Position numbers and translations under genes: made by a program
Shown: positions 26,512 through 35,701 of the stretch, in pieces
Layout of the letters: every line of letters begins with the position of its first letter
How positions within the stretch are numbered: position 1 is the stretch's first letter
The notes under the pieces: model-generated
Databases searched by the model: none
Told to the model about the DNA's origin: nothing
What the model saw: the letters and a program-made list of their open reading frames with translations, nothing else
Assembly (NCBI RefSeq): GCF_030758345.1
Contig: NZ_JAVAMO010000001.1
Location: 1,302,001 to 1,366,000 of the forward strand
Reading direction: 5' to 3'
DNA length: 64,000 nucleotides
From: Ruegeria discodermiae
GTDB lineage: Bacteria > Pseudomonadota > Alphaproteobacteria > Rhodobacterales > Rhodobacteraceae

Positions 26512-28382
26512 GGCAGGTTCTGCATATCATGCCGCCCCGGGCCGAACTGGAGATGCCGGTTCAGGATTTCGGCGCGCGCTTTCGCGACGCCGATGTCCCG
26601 CGCGGGGCGAGGGGTGCGGATTCCGCATGGCTGTGGCGCTTTCTTGCCTTCACCCCGGCGCTGGCAGCTACTCTGGGGCTCGTCTGGGTGATGCAGGACT
26701 GGTTCGCGGATGAGGGCGTCTCTCTGGTCGAAGGCATCCTGCTGGGCCTGATCTCGTTCAATTTCTTCTGGATCACCTTCACGGTCAGCACCGTGCTGCT
26801 TGGGCTGGTCTCGCTGTCGCGCCGGGCACCGCAGCGGGTGCGTGAGCGCCCGCAGCCCTTGCGTGTGGCGCTGCTGATGCCGGTCTATAACGAGGTGCCC
26901 TGGTATGTGCTGGGCAATGCCCGCACCATGCTGGAAGAACTCAAGGCCCGCGGCGGCGCGCATCATTATGCGATGTTCATCCTGTCCGATACCCGCGATG
27001 ACGCTATCGCCGCACAGGAACAGGCCAGTATCGAGGCGCTGCGCACCACGCTCGCGCCTGACCTGGAACTTTATTACCGCCGTCGCGTGCAGAATACCGA
27101 CCGCAAGGTGGGCAATATCTCTGACTGGATCAGCAACTGGGGGGCCGATTGGGACGCCATGCTGGTGCTGGATGCCGACAGCCTAATGACCGGGCGCGCC
27201 ATCGTGCGCCTGACAGATGCGCTGGCGCGCGATCCCTCCGCTGGTCTGGTGCAGAGCTTTCCGCAGCTGATCGGCGCGCAATCGGTCTTTGCCCGCGTGC
27301 AACAGTTTGCCAATGGCGTCTACGGCGCGGCCTTCGCCGAAGGTCTCGCGCGCTGGTGTGGCGAAGAGGGCAACTATTGGGGCCATAACGCGATCATCCG
27401 CACGCAGGCCTTTGCCAATTGCGCGGGCCTGCCGCGCCTGCGCTCGCTGACGGGCCGCGAGCAACTGATCATGAGCCACGACTTTGTCGAGGCGGGCCTC
27501 TTGCGCCGCGCGGGCTGGAGCGTTCGGTTCCTGCCGCGCATTCGCGGGTCTTACGAGGAAACGCCCCCGACGCTGATTGACCACGTACAGCGCGACCGGC
27601 GCTGGTGTCAGGGCAACCTGCAGCACCTGAACCTGCTGGGCTCGAAAGGCTTCCGCTCGATCTCGCGCTTTCACATGTTCCATGGTGCGATCGGCTATCT
27701 GTTGTCGCCGATCTGGTTTGCCCTGCTGGTGATGTGGGCGCTGATCGGGCGCGGCGAAGATGCCTCTGTTCTGCATTATTTCAGCCCAGACAACCCGATG
27801 TTCCCGCAATGGCCCGAGATGACCGAAGCGCGCCACGCGCTGATCATTGTGCTGATGTATGCGATGCTGCTGGCCCCGAAACTGCTGGGCGCGGCGGCGC
27901 TGCCGCTGACCGGCGCGCGCTATCGCGAGTTTGGCGGCGGCGGGCGGTTCAGCCTGTCCTTTCTGTCCGAGATTTGCCTGTCGATCCTCTACGCCCCGAT
28001 CCTGATGGTGCAACAGATGATCGCAGTTTTCCGCAGCCTGCTGGGAGTGCAAAGAGGCTGGTCGCCGCAGGCCCGCGATGGCGGCAGCTATGGCTTGCGC
28101 ACGCTGCTGATCTGCCACGCGCTGGAAACAGCGAGCGGGCTGATGCTGACGGCGGGCATCCTGGCAGGCGTGGTCTCGGCCTGGCTGATCCCGATTGCAC
28201 TGAGCCTGACGTTGGCGGTGCCACTATCCGCGCTCAGCGGCGTCAGCGCCGGCGCGGCGCGACGTCTGCTGGGCATGCGCGAGGATTTCCGCGAACCGGC
28301 GATCACCCGCACCGCACGCACCTATCGCAGCGAATTGAAATCGCTGCTGGACGGTCAGGGCGCGGTGACCCCTGCGGAATGA
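26508..28382 (+). CDS. opgH: Glucan biosynthesis glucosyltransferase OpgH (MdoH)
   Basis: The 624-residue inner-membrane GT2 glycosyltransferase builds the beta-glucan backbone from UDP-glucose. It shows two N-terminal membrane segments, the nucleotide-sugar motif ALLMPVYNEVPWYV, the DxD-type VLDADSLMTG, the acceptor and processivity motif RDRRWCQGNLQHL, and several C-terminal membrane segments. It is shorter than the approximately 850-residue E. coli enzyme but typical of alphaproteobacteria. The ATG at 26508 overlaps the opgG stop; an in-frame GTG at 26496 is rejected. Confidence 0.92.
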   Translation: MRQVLHIMPPRAELEMPVQDFGARFRDADVPRGARGADSAWLWRFLAFTPALAATLGLVWVMQDWFADEGVSLVEGILLGLISFNFFWITFTVSTVLLGLVSLSRRAPQRVRERPQPLRVALLMPVYNEVPWYVLGNARTMLEELKARGGAHHYAMFILSDTRDDAIAAQEQASIEALRTTLAPDLELYYRRRVQNTDRKVGNISDWISNWGADWDAMLVLDADSLMTGRAIVRLTDALARDPSAGLVQSFPQLIGAQSVFARVQQFANGVYGAAFAEGLARWCGEEGNYWGHNAIIRTQAFANCAGLPRLRSLTGREQLIMSHDFVEAGLLRRAGWSVRFLPRIRGSYEETPPTLIDHVQRDRRWCQGNLQHLNLLGSKGFRSISRFHMFHGAIGYLLSPIWFALLVMWALIGRGEDASVLHYFSPDNPMFPQWPEMTEARHALIIVLMYAMLLAPKLLGAAALPLTGARYREFGGGGRFSLSFLSEICLSILYAPILMVQQMIAVFRSLLGVQRGWSPQARDGGSYGLRTLLICHALETASGLMLTAGILAGVVSAWLIPIALSLTLAVPLSALSGVSAGAARRLLGMREDFREPAITRTARTYRSELKSLLDGQGAVTPAE

Positions 28383-28427
28383 TCCGCCACGTTGGGTGGC
28401 TGTCGGGATAACGAGGCATCCGGGTGA

Positions 28428-28504
28428 CGGAAACTTTCAAAGTTTCCGGTCCGATTTCATTGAATGAAATCGTGCGCTCCCGCGTGGGAGCCCGTCACGG
28501 CTCC
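28428..28504. repeat. Stack of four palindromes between opgH and the esterase gene
   Basis: Two perfect 21-nt palindromes stand 3 nt apart. 28428-28448 has 10-bp arms (CGGAAACTTT, one central nt, AAAGTTTCCG) and 28452-28472 has 10-bp arms (CGATTTCATT, one central nt, AATGAAATCG). They are followed by GCTCCC/GGGAGC (28476-28491) and the overlapping GGAGCC/GGCTCC (28487-28504). A further imperfect one (GAGCCATG/CATGGTTC) lies at 28565-28586. The gap 28383-28614 otherwise has no gene I can support. No T-tract follows, so classic termination is doubtful. Confidence 0.75.
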
Positions 28505-28602
28505 TTCGCATCTGCTTGGAATTTCGGGCTTTTGGCAAAGAATTCAGGGCGCAGAGTCCGGAACGAGCCATGCGCGCTCATGGTTCAGCGTGCTATGCGC
28601 GC

Positions 28603-28627
28603 GCCCGGAACCTCTCAGCTTCCGGGC
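28603..28627 (-). terminator. Hairpin overlapping the esterase stop codon
   Basis: GCCCGGAA (28603-28610) and TTCCGGGC (28620-28627) pair perfectly across a 9-nt loop that contains the esterase stop codon. It may stabilise or terminate the minus-strand transcript. No U-run follows on the minus strand. Confidence 0.35.
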
Positions 28628-29442
28628 AGCCCCTCGGCCCAATCGACGATCATGTCGGCCCAGCCCTGCGGTATCTGGTGCCCGCCCGGAAACAGCGCAA
28701 ATTCCAGCGCGCTGCCCTCAACACAGCGGGTCCACTTGCGCCGCATGAACTGTCCGGTTTCGGAAAACCCGTCAGGCCGGTTATCGACGCACTCATTTGC
28801 CGCACGCCAGATTTCCAGCCCGGCAAAGATATCACCCTGCCGGAAGCGACCACCGCCCAGCTCTCGGCCCTCAAGTGGGACCACATTGTCGGTCCAGCCA
28901 TGGGTGTGAAACAGGCGAATCGGTCCCGCGCACGCCTCGGGATGCGGTCGCCAAAACCCGCCTGCAACCGACGCATAGGCCGCAAACGCATCCGGCGTGT
29001 CACAGGCCAGGTAATAGACCATGAAACCGCCGCCCGAGAACCCGGATAGGATGGTCCGGTCAGGATCAATACCGAACCGCGCGCTTGCGTCAGCGCGCAC
29101 ATCCTGCAGGAATCCCAACTCGTCGCGCCCCTCCCAGCCGGGATAAAAAACCCAGGATCGGGGGCCATCGCCGTTACGTGGCTCGCCGCTGGGCGCGATC
29201 ACCGCATAGCCGCGCGCCTTGAAGCCCTCGACCATGCCGCGCATTTTCAGCACGCCCTGACCGGACCCGCCATAGCCATGCAGGAAGATCACCGCAGGCA
29301 TGCTTTCTTTCGGCGTGTCGGGCAGTTCGATATGATAGATGCCGGTGTCGATTTCACAGGCACCCTCAAGATCACCACACCCCGCCAGAGCGCCCTGCCC
29401 CAGCCAGGATAGGGCCAGGCACAGTCCTATTGCACGGATCAT
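28615..29442 (-). CDS. Secreted alpha/beta-hydrolase, polyhydroxybutyrate depolymerase/feruloyl esterase-like (LpqC family)
   Basis: The 275-residue protein has a signal peptide (about 20 residues, ending GALA before GCGD) that could be a lipobox-like site with Cys22, then an alpha/beta-hydrolase domain. It shows FLHGYGGSGQG (oxyanion region), the nucleophile S136 in ILSGFSGGGF and histidines in FHTHGWTDN and GGHQIPQGW. Relatives are annotated as PHB depolymerase or LpqC esterases; the real substrate is not evident. It overlaps the upstream rhodanese gene by 4 nt. Confidence 0.85.
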   Translation of the reverse strand: MIRAIGLCLALSWLGQGALAGCGDLEGACEIDTGIYHIELPDTPKESMPAVIFLHGYGGSGQGVLKMRGMVEGFKARGYAVIAPSGEPRNGDGPRSWVFYPGWEGRDELGFLQDVRADASARFGIDPDRTILSGFSGGGFMVYYLACDTPDAFAAYASVAGGFWRPHPEACAGPIRLFHTHGWTDNVVPLEGRELGGGRFRQGDIFAGLEIWRAANECVDNRPDGFSETGQFMRRKWTRCVEGSALEFALFPGGHQIPQGWADMIVDWAEGLPGS

Positions 29443-29921
29443 CCACCATTCTCCTCAAACGTCACAACAGGCAGACCGGCATCGAGCCAGCCGGTCGCAG
29501 AGCGTGATCCCAGCATGCCGCCAGGCACGTCTATGATGTTGGTATAGCCCGCTTCGGTCAGGCGCAGGCTCATGTTCGCCGAGCGTACGCCGCGGGCGCA
29601 GATCAGCGCAATGGGCTGGTTGGTATCGGACCCGGCAACCTCCTGGAGGGCTGCGATGAAATCCTTGCGCCGCATGTCGATGGGATGCGCGTCTGCACCA
29701 ACCCCGGTGCGCGCCCATTCATCCGGGCGGCGGATATCGATCAGCACGATCTCACCAGCCGCCGCCTTGTCGCGCGCCTCGCCGACCGTCAGCTTGCCGC
29801 CTGCATAGGCGGGCGGGATCAAACGGTATTCCCGAACGGCAAACCCGGCGGCCACGGCCAACGCCCCGCCAACAAGAATCCGCCTGCGCGTCAAAATCCC
29901 GGTTTTTCGAGGTTCCGTCAT
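29439..29921 (-). CDS. Membrane-anchored or exported rhodanese-domain protein
   Basis: The 160-residue protein has an N-terminal TRRRILVGGALAVAAGFA stretch that looks like a Tat-type signal or membrane anchor, then a rhodanese domain with VLIDIRRPDEWARTG and the active-site Cys108 in ALICARGVRS. It should transfer sulfane sulfur in the periplasm. It is translationally coupled to the esterase gene and divergent from mrpA across a 246-nt gap. Confidence 0.85.
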   Translation of the reverse strand: MTEPRKTGILTRRRILVGGALAVAAGFAVREYRLIPPAYAGGKLTVGEARDKAAAGEIVLIDIRRPDEWARTGVGADAHPIDMRRKDFIAALQEVAGSDTNQPIALICARGVRSANMSLRLTEAGYTNIIDVPGGMLGSRSATGWLDAGLPVVTFEENGG

Positions 29922-30088
29922 GGCACCGATCTCAGTCCTATTGCTTGCCGCTACCTAACATATTCGTTGCAAAATGCCCGCGCTTTGACACCCCCAACCC
30001 CATCAAGATCGCGTCAACGGCGCCGCACTCGGGCCAAATCGTCGCAGGTTTCGCCGCAACTGATTGCCCTTAGGACACATTTGAAAAC

Positions 30089-30117
30089 TTGCAATAACTC
30101 GACAGGTTGGAAATTAT
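30089..30117 (+). promoter_or_regulatory. Putative promoter of the mrp operon
   Basis: TTGCAA (30089-30094) and AATTAT (30112-30117) are separated by 17 nt, about 50 nt before the mrpA start. It is the best sigma70-like pair in the divergent gap between the rhodanese gene and mrpA. Confidence 0.4.
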
Positions 30118-30167
30118 CCGTAATCAGCGCGTTGATTGATTTTCATCCCAAGACCGGAGAGCAGCTG

Positions 30168-33050
30168 GTGTCCCTATTTCTGATCGTGGCCCTTCCCTTT
30201 CTAGGAGCCGTGTTTCCGGCCCTGCTGATCCGCGCAGGCAGAAATGCCTGTGCCTGGTCCGCCGGGGTTACAACGCTGCTGGCCTTCATAGGGCTGATGA
30301 TCAACCTGCCCGCCGTGATGCGCGGCGAAGCGGTGACAGCGCGGTTGGAGTGGTTGCCCTGGCTTGGGTTGAACGCAAATTTCTTTCTGGATGGATTGGG
30401 CTTTCTCTTTGCCGCGCTGATCCTCGGGATCGGGTTGCTGATCATCCTTTATGCGCGCTTCTACCTGTCGCGTGAGGATCCGATGGGGCAGTTCTATACC
30501 TATCTGCTGCTCTTTCAGGGCGCGATGGTTGGGATCGTTCTGTCTGACAACATCCTGCTTTTGCTTGTGTTCTGGGAACTGACCTCGCTCAGCTCCTTCC
30601 TGCTGATCGGCTATTGGAAACATCTGCCCGAAGGGCGGCAGGGCGCGCGGATGGCGCTGGCGGTCACCGGCTCTGGTGGGCTGGCGATGATCGCGGGCAT
30701 GCTGATCCTGGGCCATATCGTGGGCAGCTATGACCTGAGCGTCATTCTACAGAACAAGGAGATGATCCAGTCTTCGCAGCTCTACCTGCCCGCGCTGATC
30801 CTGATCCTGCTGGGCTGTTTCACCAAGTCGGCGCAGTTTCCGTTCCATTTCTGGTTGCCACATGCCATGGCCGCGCCGACCCCGGTCTCGGCCTATCTGC
30901 ACTCGGCCACGATGGTGAAAGCGGGTATTTTCCTGATGGCGCGGATGTGGCCGGTGCTGGCGGGCACGCCGGAATGGTTCTATATCGTGGCCACGACCGG
31001 GCTGATCACCATGGTGCTGGGCGCGATCATCGCGCTCTTCAAGGACGATCTGAAAGCGCTTCTGGCCTTTTCGACGGTCAGCCATCTGGGTCTCGTGACC
31101 ATGCTGTTGGGCTTTGGCACCGAGATCGCGGCCATTGCTGCAATCTTCCACATCATCAACCACGCGACCTTCAAGGCCGCGCTCTTCATGAGCGCAGGCA
31201 TCGTCGATCACGAGACCGGCACACGGGACATCAAGCGGCTGGGCGGGTTGCGCCACCTGATGCCGGTGACGTTCACCATCGCGCTGATCGCCAGCCTATC
31301 GATGGCAGGCCTGCCGCCGCTCAACGGCTTCCTGTCGAAAGAGATGATGCTGGAAGAGACCTTGCATACCGTCTGGGGTCATTCGCATCTGCTGGTACCA
31401 GGCCTGGCGCTGCTGGCGGCGCTGTTCTCGGCGGCCTATTCCTTCCGCTTCATCGCGCATGTCTTCCTGGGGCCCAAGCGGAGCGACTATCCCGCCCATC
31501 CCCACGACCCGCCGGTTGGCCTGTGGTTGGCCCCGGCCTTTCTGGTCGTTCTGGTGGTTACGATCGGGCTGAACGCGCAAGCAATGGTTGGCCCGCTGGT
31601 CAAGGTCGCCGCCTCGGCGGTCACCGGCGGAGAGCTGCCCTATGTCAAGCTGAAGCTCTGGCACGGGTTCAACACCGCGCTTCTGATGTCGACCATTGCC
31701 ACCATTGGCGGCCTGATACTGCTTGTCATGCATGGAGGGCTGGAGCGGGCCTGGAACGCCATGCCGCGCCCCGAGGCCAAGACCATTTTCGACGCAGTGA
31801 TCGGCGCGCTGACCAGGCTGAGCCGCGCCGTGACCGACACGCTGCACAACGGGGCGATCTCGCGCTATGCGATGATCTTTGTGGTCTTCACGCTAGCAAT
31901 CGCGGTCTATGCCTATTTCACCGGCACGATGGAGATGCCGACCCGTGACGTGCAGGACGCGCCGCTGCTGCCGATCGTGGCCTGGTTCTGCCTGATTGCA
32001 GCCACGGCGATGCTGACCTTCTTGCACCGCAACCGGCAGCTTGCGCTGGTGCTGATCGGGGTGGTCGGGCTGATCGTGTCGCTGTCCTTCAACTTCCTCT
32101 CGGCGCCGGATCTGGCGATGACCCAGATCTCGGTCGAGGTGGTGACAATCATCCTGCTGCTGCTGTGTCTGAACTTCCTGCCCAAGACCACGCCGGTGGA
32201 CAGCAGCCTGACGATCCGTGTGCGCGACGCGGTGATCGCAGGCGTGGCTGGTGTGGGCTCAGCCGCGCTGATCTATGCGGTGATGATCCGCGATTTCTCG
32301 TTCCCGACGATCTCGGAATTCCATCTGGCCAATTCCTACAAAGGTGGCGGCGGCACCAATGTGGTCAACGTGATCCTGGTGGATTTCCGGGGCTTTGATA
32401 CCTTTGGCGAGATCATCGTTCTCGGCATTGCCGCATTGGTGATCTTTGCCCTGACCGAGGCGGTGCTGGCCTCGAATGTGCGCGCCTATCTGCTGAACCG
32501 CAAACCTGAATGGCCGCAATCGGGGGATACGCATCCGCTGATGATGGTGGTTGCAACACGGGTCCTGATGCCAATCGCATTGATGGTCGCGACCTATATC
32601 TTCTTCCGCGGGCACAACCTGCCGGGAGGCGGCTTTATCGCCGGGCTGGTCGCGGCGATTGCCTTTGTGATGCAATATATGGCCAGCGGTTTCACCTGGG
32701 CCGCCGAGCGCCAGCGCATCTTCTATCACGGCATCATCGGCAGCGGCGTGCTGATCGCGGCGGCGACCGGCATGGGGGCGTGGTTCAACGGGCTGCCCTT
32801 CCTGACCAGCGCCTTTGGTTATGTACATCTGGAACCGCTGGAGGAGTTCGAACTGGCCACTGCCGCGCTCTTTGATCTGGGCGTGTTCCTGGCGGTGCTG
32901 GGCGCGGTGATGCTGGCGCTGGAAAGCCTGTCGCGTTTTGCCTGGCAACCCGGAATGGTGACCGAACATGCGATGGACATCAATCCCAAACGCGATGATC
33001 CGCCACCCGAGCCAGACCCCGATGAACCTGCCACGGAAGAAGGGAAATAA
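30168..33050 (+). CDS. mrpA: Na+/H+ antiporter subunit A fused to subunit B (MrpAB / PhaAB type)
   Basis: The 960-residue protein is the large NuoL/ND5-like subunit of the Mrp cation/proton antiporter, with many membrane helices and the antiporter signature (FPFHFWLPHAMAAPTPVSAY; STVSHLGLVTMLLGFG). The C-terminal part carries an MnhB/MrpB domain (FFRGHNLPGGGFIAGLVAA, residues about 810-920). A separate mrpB is absent, consistent with the A-B fusion of Rhizobium Pha systems. The GTG at 30168 has GGAGA 7 nt upstream; the open frame continues upstream to 29685 but without support. Confidence 0.93.
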   Translation: MSLFLIVALPFLGAVFPALLIRAGRNACAWSAGVTTLLAFIGLMINLPAVMRGEAVTARLEWLPWLGLNANFFLDGLGFLFAALILGIGLLIILYARFYLSREDPMGQFYTYLLLFQGAMVGIVLSDNILLLLVFWELTSLSSFLLIGYWKHLPEGRQGARMALAVTGSGGLAMIAGMLILGHIVGSYDLSVILQNKEMIQSSQLYLPALILILLGCFTKSAQFPFHFWLPHAMAAPTPVSAYLHSATMVKAGIFLMARMWPVLAGTPEWFYIVATTGLITMVLGAIIALFKDDLKALLAFSTVSHLGLVTMLLGFGTEIAAIAAIFHIINHATFKAALFMSAGIVDHETGTRDIKRLGGLRHLMPVTFTIALIASLSMAGLPPLNGFLSKEMMLEETLHTVWGHSHLLVPGLALLAALFSAAYSFRFIAHVFLGPKRSDYPAHPHDPPVGLWLAPAFLVVLVVTIGLNAQAMVGPLVKVAASAVTGGELPYVKLKLWHGFNTALLMSTIATIGGLILLVMHGGLERAWNAMPRPEAKTIFDAVIGALTRLSRAVTDTLHNGAISRYAMIFVVFTLAIAVYAYFTGTMEMPTRDVQDAPLLPIVAWFCLIAATAMLTFLHRNRQLALVLIGVVGLIVSLSFNFLSAPDLAMTQISVEVVTIILLLLCLNFLPKTTPVDSSLTIRVRDAVIAGVAGVGSAALIYAVMIRDFSFPTISEFHLANSYKGGGGTNVVNVILVDFRGFDTFGEIIVLGIAALVIFALTEAVLASNVRAYLLNRKPEWPQSGDTHPLMMVVATRVLMPIALMVATYIFFRGHNLPGGGFIAGLVAAIAFVMQYMASGFTWAAERQRIFYHGIIGSGVLIAAATGMGAWFNGLPFLTSAFGYVHLEPLEEFELATAALFDLGVFLAVLGAVMLALESLSRFAWQPGMVTEHAMDINPKRDDPPPEPDPDEPATEEGK

Positions 33051-33051
33051 C

Positions 33052-33396
33052 ATGGAACTCCTTCTTGCCACCGCCGTCGGCGTTCTGACCGCCTCGGGCA
33101 TCTACCTGATCATGCGCAAGCGCACCTTCCCGGTGATCCTGGGCCTGTCCCAGCTGACCTATGCGGTGAATGTGTTTCTCTTCGCCACCGGGCGGCTGGC
33201 AATAAACCAGCCGCCGATCCTGAACAAATATGCCGAAGTGCCCTATACCGATCCTCTGCCGCAAGCGCTGGTGCTGACGGCCATCGTGATCTCGTTCGGG
33301 ATGACGGCGGTGATCGTGATGCTGGCGCTCAGCGCCTACCTGTCCTCCCGGAATGACCGGATCGACCTGACCGAAGAGCCGGGAGACGACGCATGA
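33052..33396 (+). CDS. mrpC: Na+/H+ antiporter subunit C
   Basis: A 114-residue NuoK-like membrane protein with three helices (LLATAVGVLTASGIYLIM; GLSQLTYAVNVFLFA; ALVLTAIVISFGMTAVIVML) typical of MrpC/MnhC. GAAGGGAAA lies before the ATG at 33052, one base after the mrpA stop. It overlaps mrpD by 4 nt. Confidence 0.93.
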   Translation: MELLLATAVGVLTASGIYLIMRKRTFPVILGLSQLTYAVNVFLFATGRLAINQPPILNKYAEVPYTDPLPQALVLTAIVISFGMTAVIVMLALSAYLSSRNDRIDLTEEPGDDA

Positions 33397-34934
33397 ACCA
33401 TCTGATCATTGCGCCCGTCGTCCTGCCGGCGATGCTGGCCCCGTTCATCATCATGGTCATTCGCCACCATCTGGACCTGCAGCGGGTGTTTTCCGTGGCC
33501 GCCAGCGTACTGCTTCTGGGCATCTCTTTTGCGCTGATGGGGCAATCGCTGGGCGGCGAGATCCAGACCTATGAGTTGGGCGACTGGCCCGCGCCCTTTG
33601 GTATCGTGCTGGTGCTGGACAGGCTTTCAGCGCTGATGGTGCTGCTGACCTCGGTGCTGGCGCTGCCCATCGTTCTGTACGCGATCGGGTCCGGTTGGGA
33701 CAAGCGCGGGCGGCATTTCCATGCGCTGTTTCATTTCCAGCTCATGGGGGTAATCGGCGCGTTTCTGACCGGCGATGCCTTTAACCTGTTTGTGTTCTTC
33801 GAAGTTCTGCTGATCGCCTCTTATGGGTTGATGACCCATGCGGGCGGCACCCGGCGGCTGCGCGCAGGCGTGCAATATGTGGTCTATAACCTGCTCGGAT
33901 CGACCTTGTTCCTGTTTGCGCTCGGCACGCTTTATGCGGTGACCGGCACGCTCAACATGGCCGACCTGGCTGCGCGCGTGGCCGAAATGCCGCCCGAGGA
34001 TACCGCCCTGCTGCGCGTGGGTGCGGTGCTGCTGCTGCTGGTCTTTGCGGTCAAGGCCGCGCTTCTGCCGCTGCATTTCTGGCTACCGCTCAGCTATGCC
34101 AACGCGCCACTGCCGATTGCCGCCCTCTTTGCGATCATGACCAAGGTCGGCGCTTATTCGATCCTGCGCATGTACACGCTGGTGTTTGGGCCAGAGGTCG
34201 CGGTAACCCAGGGGCTTGTTGGAGAGTGGCTGCTGCCCGCTGCCATGCTGACGCTCGCCGCTGGCGCTATCGGTATTCTGGGATCACGCGATATCGGACG
34301 CCTCGTGGCCTTTGCCGCGGTCAGTTCCATGGGAACCTTGCTGATTGCAGTGGGGCTGTTCACCCCTGCATCAACCACAGCCGCCCTCTACTACATGGTG
34401 CATTCGACTTTTGCGACCGCGCTGATGTTCCTGGTGGCCGATATGGTGATGGAACGACGGGGTCCCGAGATTAAGCCCAGAACCCCCATGCCCCAATCCG
34501 GGCTGATCGCCAGCCTGTTCTTTGTGGGTGCCATCGCATTGGCGGGGATGCCGCCACTGTCGGGGTTCATGGGCAAACTGCTGGTCCTTCAGGCCTCCTG
34601 GCCCGCACCTGAACGTGCGGCGATCTGGGCGGTCGTCCTGATCGGATCCTTCGTCACGATTGTGGGGCTGGCGCGCGCGGGGTCGCTGATCTTCTGGAAA
34701 AGCCACGCTATCGCAGCTGAGCCCGACCCTAGCCCCCAAGACCCGCCCGAGATCGACACGGCCCCCGAACCTTCTCCGGGCCTCACCTTCAGCGCCGCTT
34801 TCGCCCTGCTTGCCGGGTTGATCGCGCTGACGATCTTTGCCGGTCCCGCCACCGAGTTCGCAAGCGCGACGGCGGAACAGTTGTTCAACCCGGACCACTA
34901 TATCAACGCGGTTCTGAAAGGAGGGGAGAAATGA
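33393..34934 (+). CDS. mrpD: Na+/H+ antiporter subunit D
   Basis: The 513-residue NuoN/NuoM-like membrane subunit has the Proton_antipo_M core (DAFNLFVFFEVLLIASYGLM; LLPLHFWLPLSYANAPLPIAALFAIMTKVG) with conserved helix-breaking proline and lysine residues. Together with MrpA it should form the proton-translocating part of the complex. Start and stop overlap mrpC and mrpE by 4 nt. Confidence 0.94.
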   Translation: MNHLIIAPVVLPAMLAPFIIMVIRHHLDLQRVFSVAASVLLLGISFALMGQSLGGEIQTYELGDWPAPFGIVLVLDRLSALMVLLTSVLALPIVLYAIGSGWDKRGRHFHALFHFQLMGVIGAFLTGDAFNLFVFFEVLLIASYGLMTHAGGTRRLRAGVQYVVYNLLGSTLFLFALGTLYAVTGTLNMADLAARVAEMPPEDTALLRVGAVLLLLVFAVKAALLPLHFWLPLSYANAPLPIAALFAIMTKVGAYSILRMYTLVFGPEVAVTQGLVGEWLLPAAMLTLAAGAIGILGSRDIGRLVAFAAVSSMGTLLIAVGLFTPASTTAALYYMVHSTFATALMFLVADMVMERRGPEIKPRTPMPQSGLIASLFFVGAIALAGMPPLSGFMGKLLVLQASWPAPERAAIWAVVLIGSFVTIVGLARAGSLIFWKSHAIAAEPDPSPQDPPEIDTAPEPSPGLTFSAAFALLAGLIALTIFAGPATEFASATAEQLFNPDHYINAVLKGGEK

Positions 34935-35428
34935 GACTGCTCCGTCGCATTTTCCCGCACCCGTTCCTGACCCTGCTGCTGACGCTGGTCTGGCAGCTTC
35001 TGGTCAATGACCTCTCGCTCAATTCGCTGCTGTTTGGGTTCTTTCTGGGCATCGTGATCCCGGTGGTGACCATGCCCTATTGGCCCAACCGGCCCAAGCT
35101 GCAGAATATCCCGATGGTGATCGAGTACATTCTCGTCGTGCTCTACGACATTGTGGTCGCCAATATCGCCGTGGCGCGGATCGTGCTGTTCAAACCTGAC
35201 GCCGCGCGCACCCCTGCCTGGGTCCGCATCCCGCTGGAACTGCGCTCGCCCGAGGCCATCGCCGTGCTGGCGGGCACCATCACCATGACCCCCGGCACGC
35301 TCAGCGCGGACCTCTCAGCCAAGGGGCATAGCCTGCTAGTGCATTGTCTGGATACCGATGACCCCGAAGCGGTGCGCGACGAGATCAAGCAACGCTATGA
35401 ACGGCGCCTGAAGGAGATTTTCGAATGA
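34931..35428 (+). CDS. mrpE: Na+/H+ antiporter subunit E
   Basis: The 165-residue protein has two N-terminal membrane segments (PFLTLLLTLVWQLLVNDLSLNSLLFGFFLGIVIPVVTMP) and a cytoplasmic tail with AGTITMTPGTLSADLS, the MrpE signature. Length is typical. Overlaps both neighbours by 4 nt. Confidence 0.92.
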   Translation: MRLLRRIFPHPFLTLLLTLVWQLLVNDLSLNSLLFGFFLGIVIPVVTMPYWPNRPKLQNIPMVIEYILVVLYDIVVANIAVARIVLFKPDAARTPAWVRIPLELRSPEAIAVLAGTITMTPGTLSADLSAKGHSLLVHCLDTDDPEAVRDEIKQRYERRLKEIFE

Positions 35429-35694
35429 TCACATATGCCATCTACTTCGCCTTCGCCTGTTTCGGTGTCGCGCTGATGATGAATCTCTGGCGTATCCTGA
35501 CCTCGGACGGGGTCGGCGTGCGGGTTCTGGCGCTGGATACGATGGTGATCAACACCATCGCCCTGCTGATCCTCTATGGCATCAGCATCTCGTCCGAGAT
35601 CTTTTTCGAAGCGGCGATGATCATCGCCATGCTCGGGTTCGTTTCAACCGTTGCCTATGCGCGCTTCATGCTGCGCGGCAATATCATCGAGTGA
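35425..35694 (+). CDS. mrpF: Na+/H+ antiporter subunit F
   Basis: The 89-residue protein has three membrane helices and the MrpF pattern DTMVINTIALLILYG and EAAMIIAMLGFVSTVAYARF. It is coupled to mrpE by a 4-nt overlap and lies 7 nt upstream of mrpG. Confidence 0.92.
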   Translation: MITYAIYFAFACFGVALMMNLWRILTSDGVGVRVLALDTMVINTIALLILYGISISSEIFFEAAMIIAMLGFVSTVAYARFMLRGNIIE

Positions 35695-35701
35695 GGCTGG
35701 C

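Noticed and set aside
28424-28909. 161-aa plus-strand frame over the palindrome region and the esterase tail
   Set aside because: It reads through several palindromes and then runs antisense into a well-supported esterase gene; no recognisable domain.
29685-30167. Upstream extension of mrpA to 29685
   Set aside because: It overlaps the divergent rhodanese gene and its promoter region; the GTG at 30168 has a good ribosome binding site and fits the family start.
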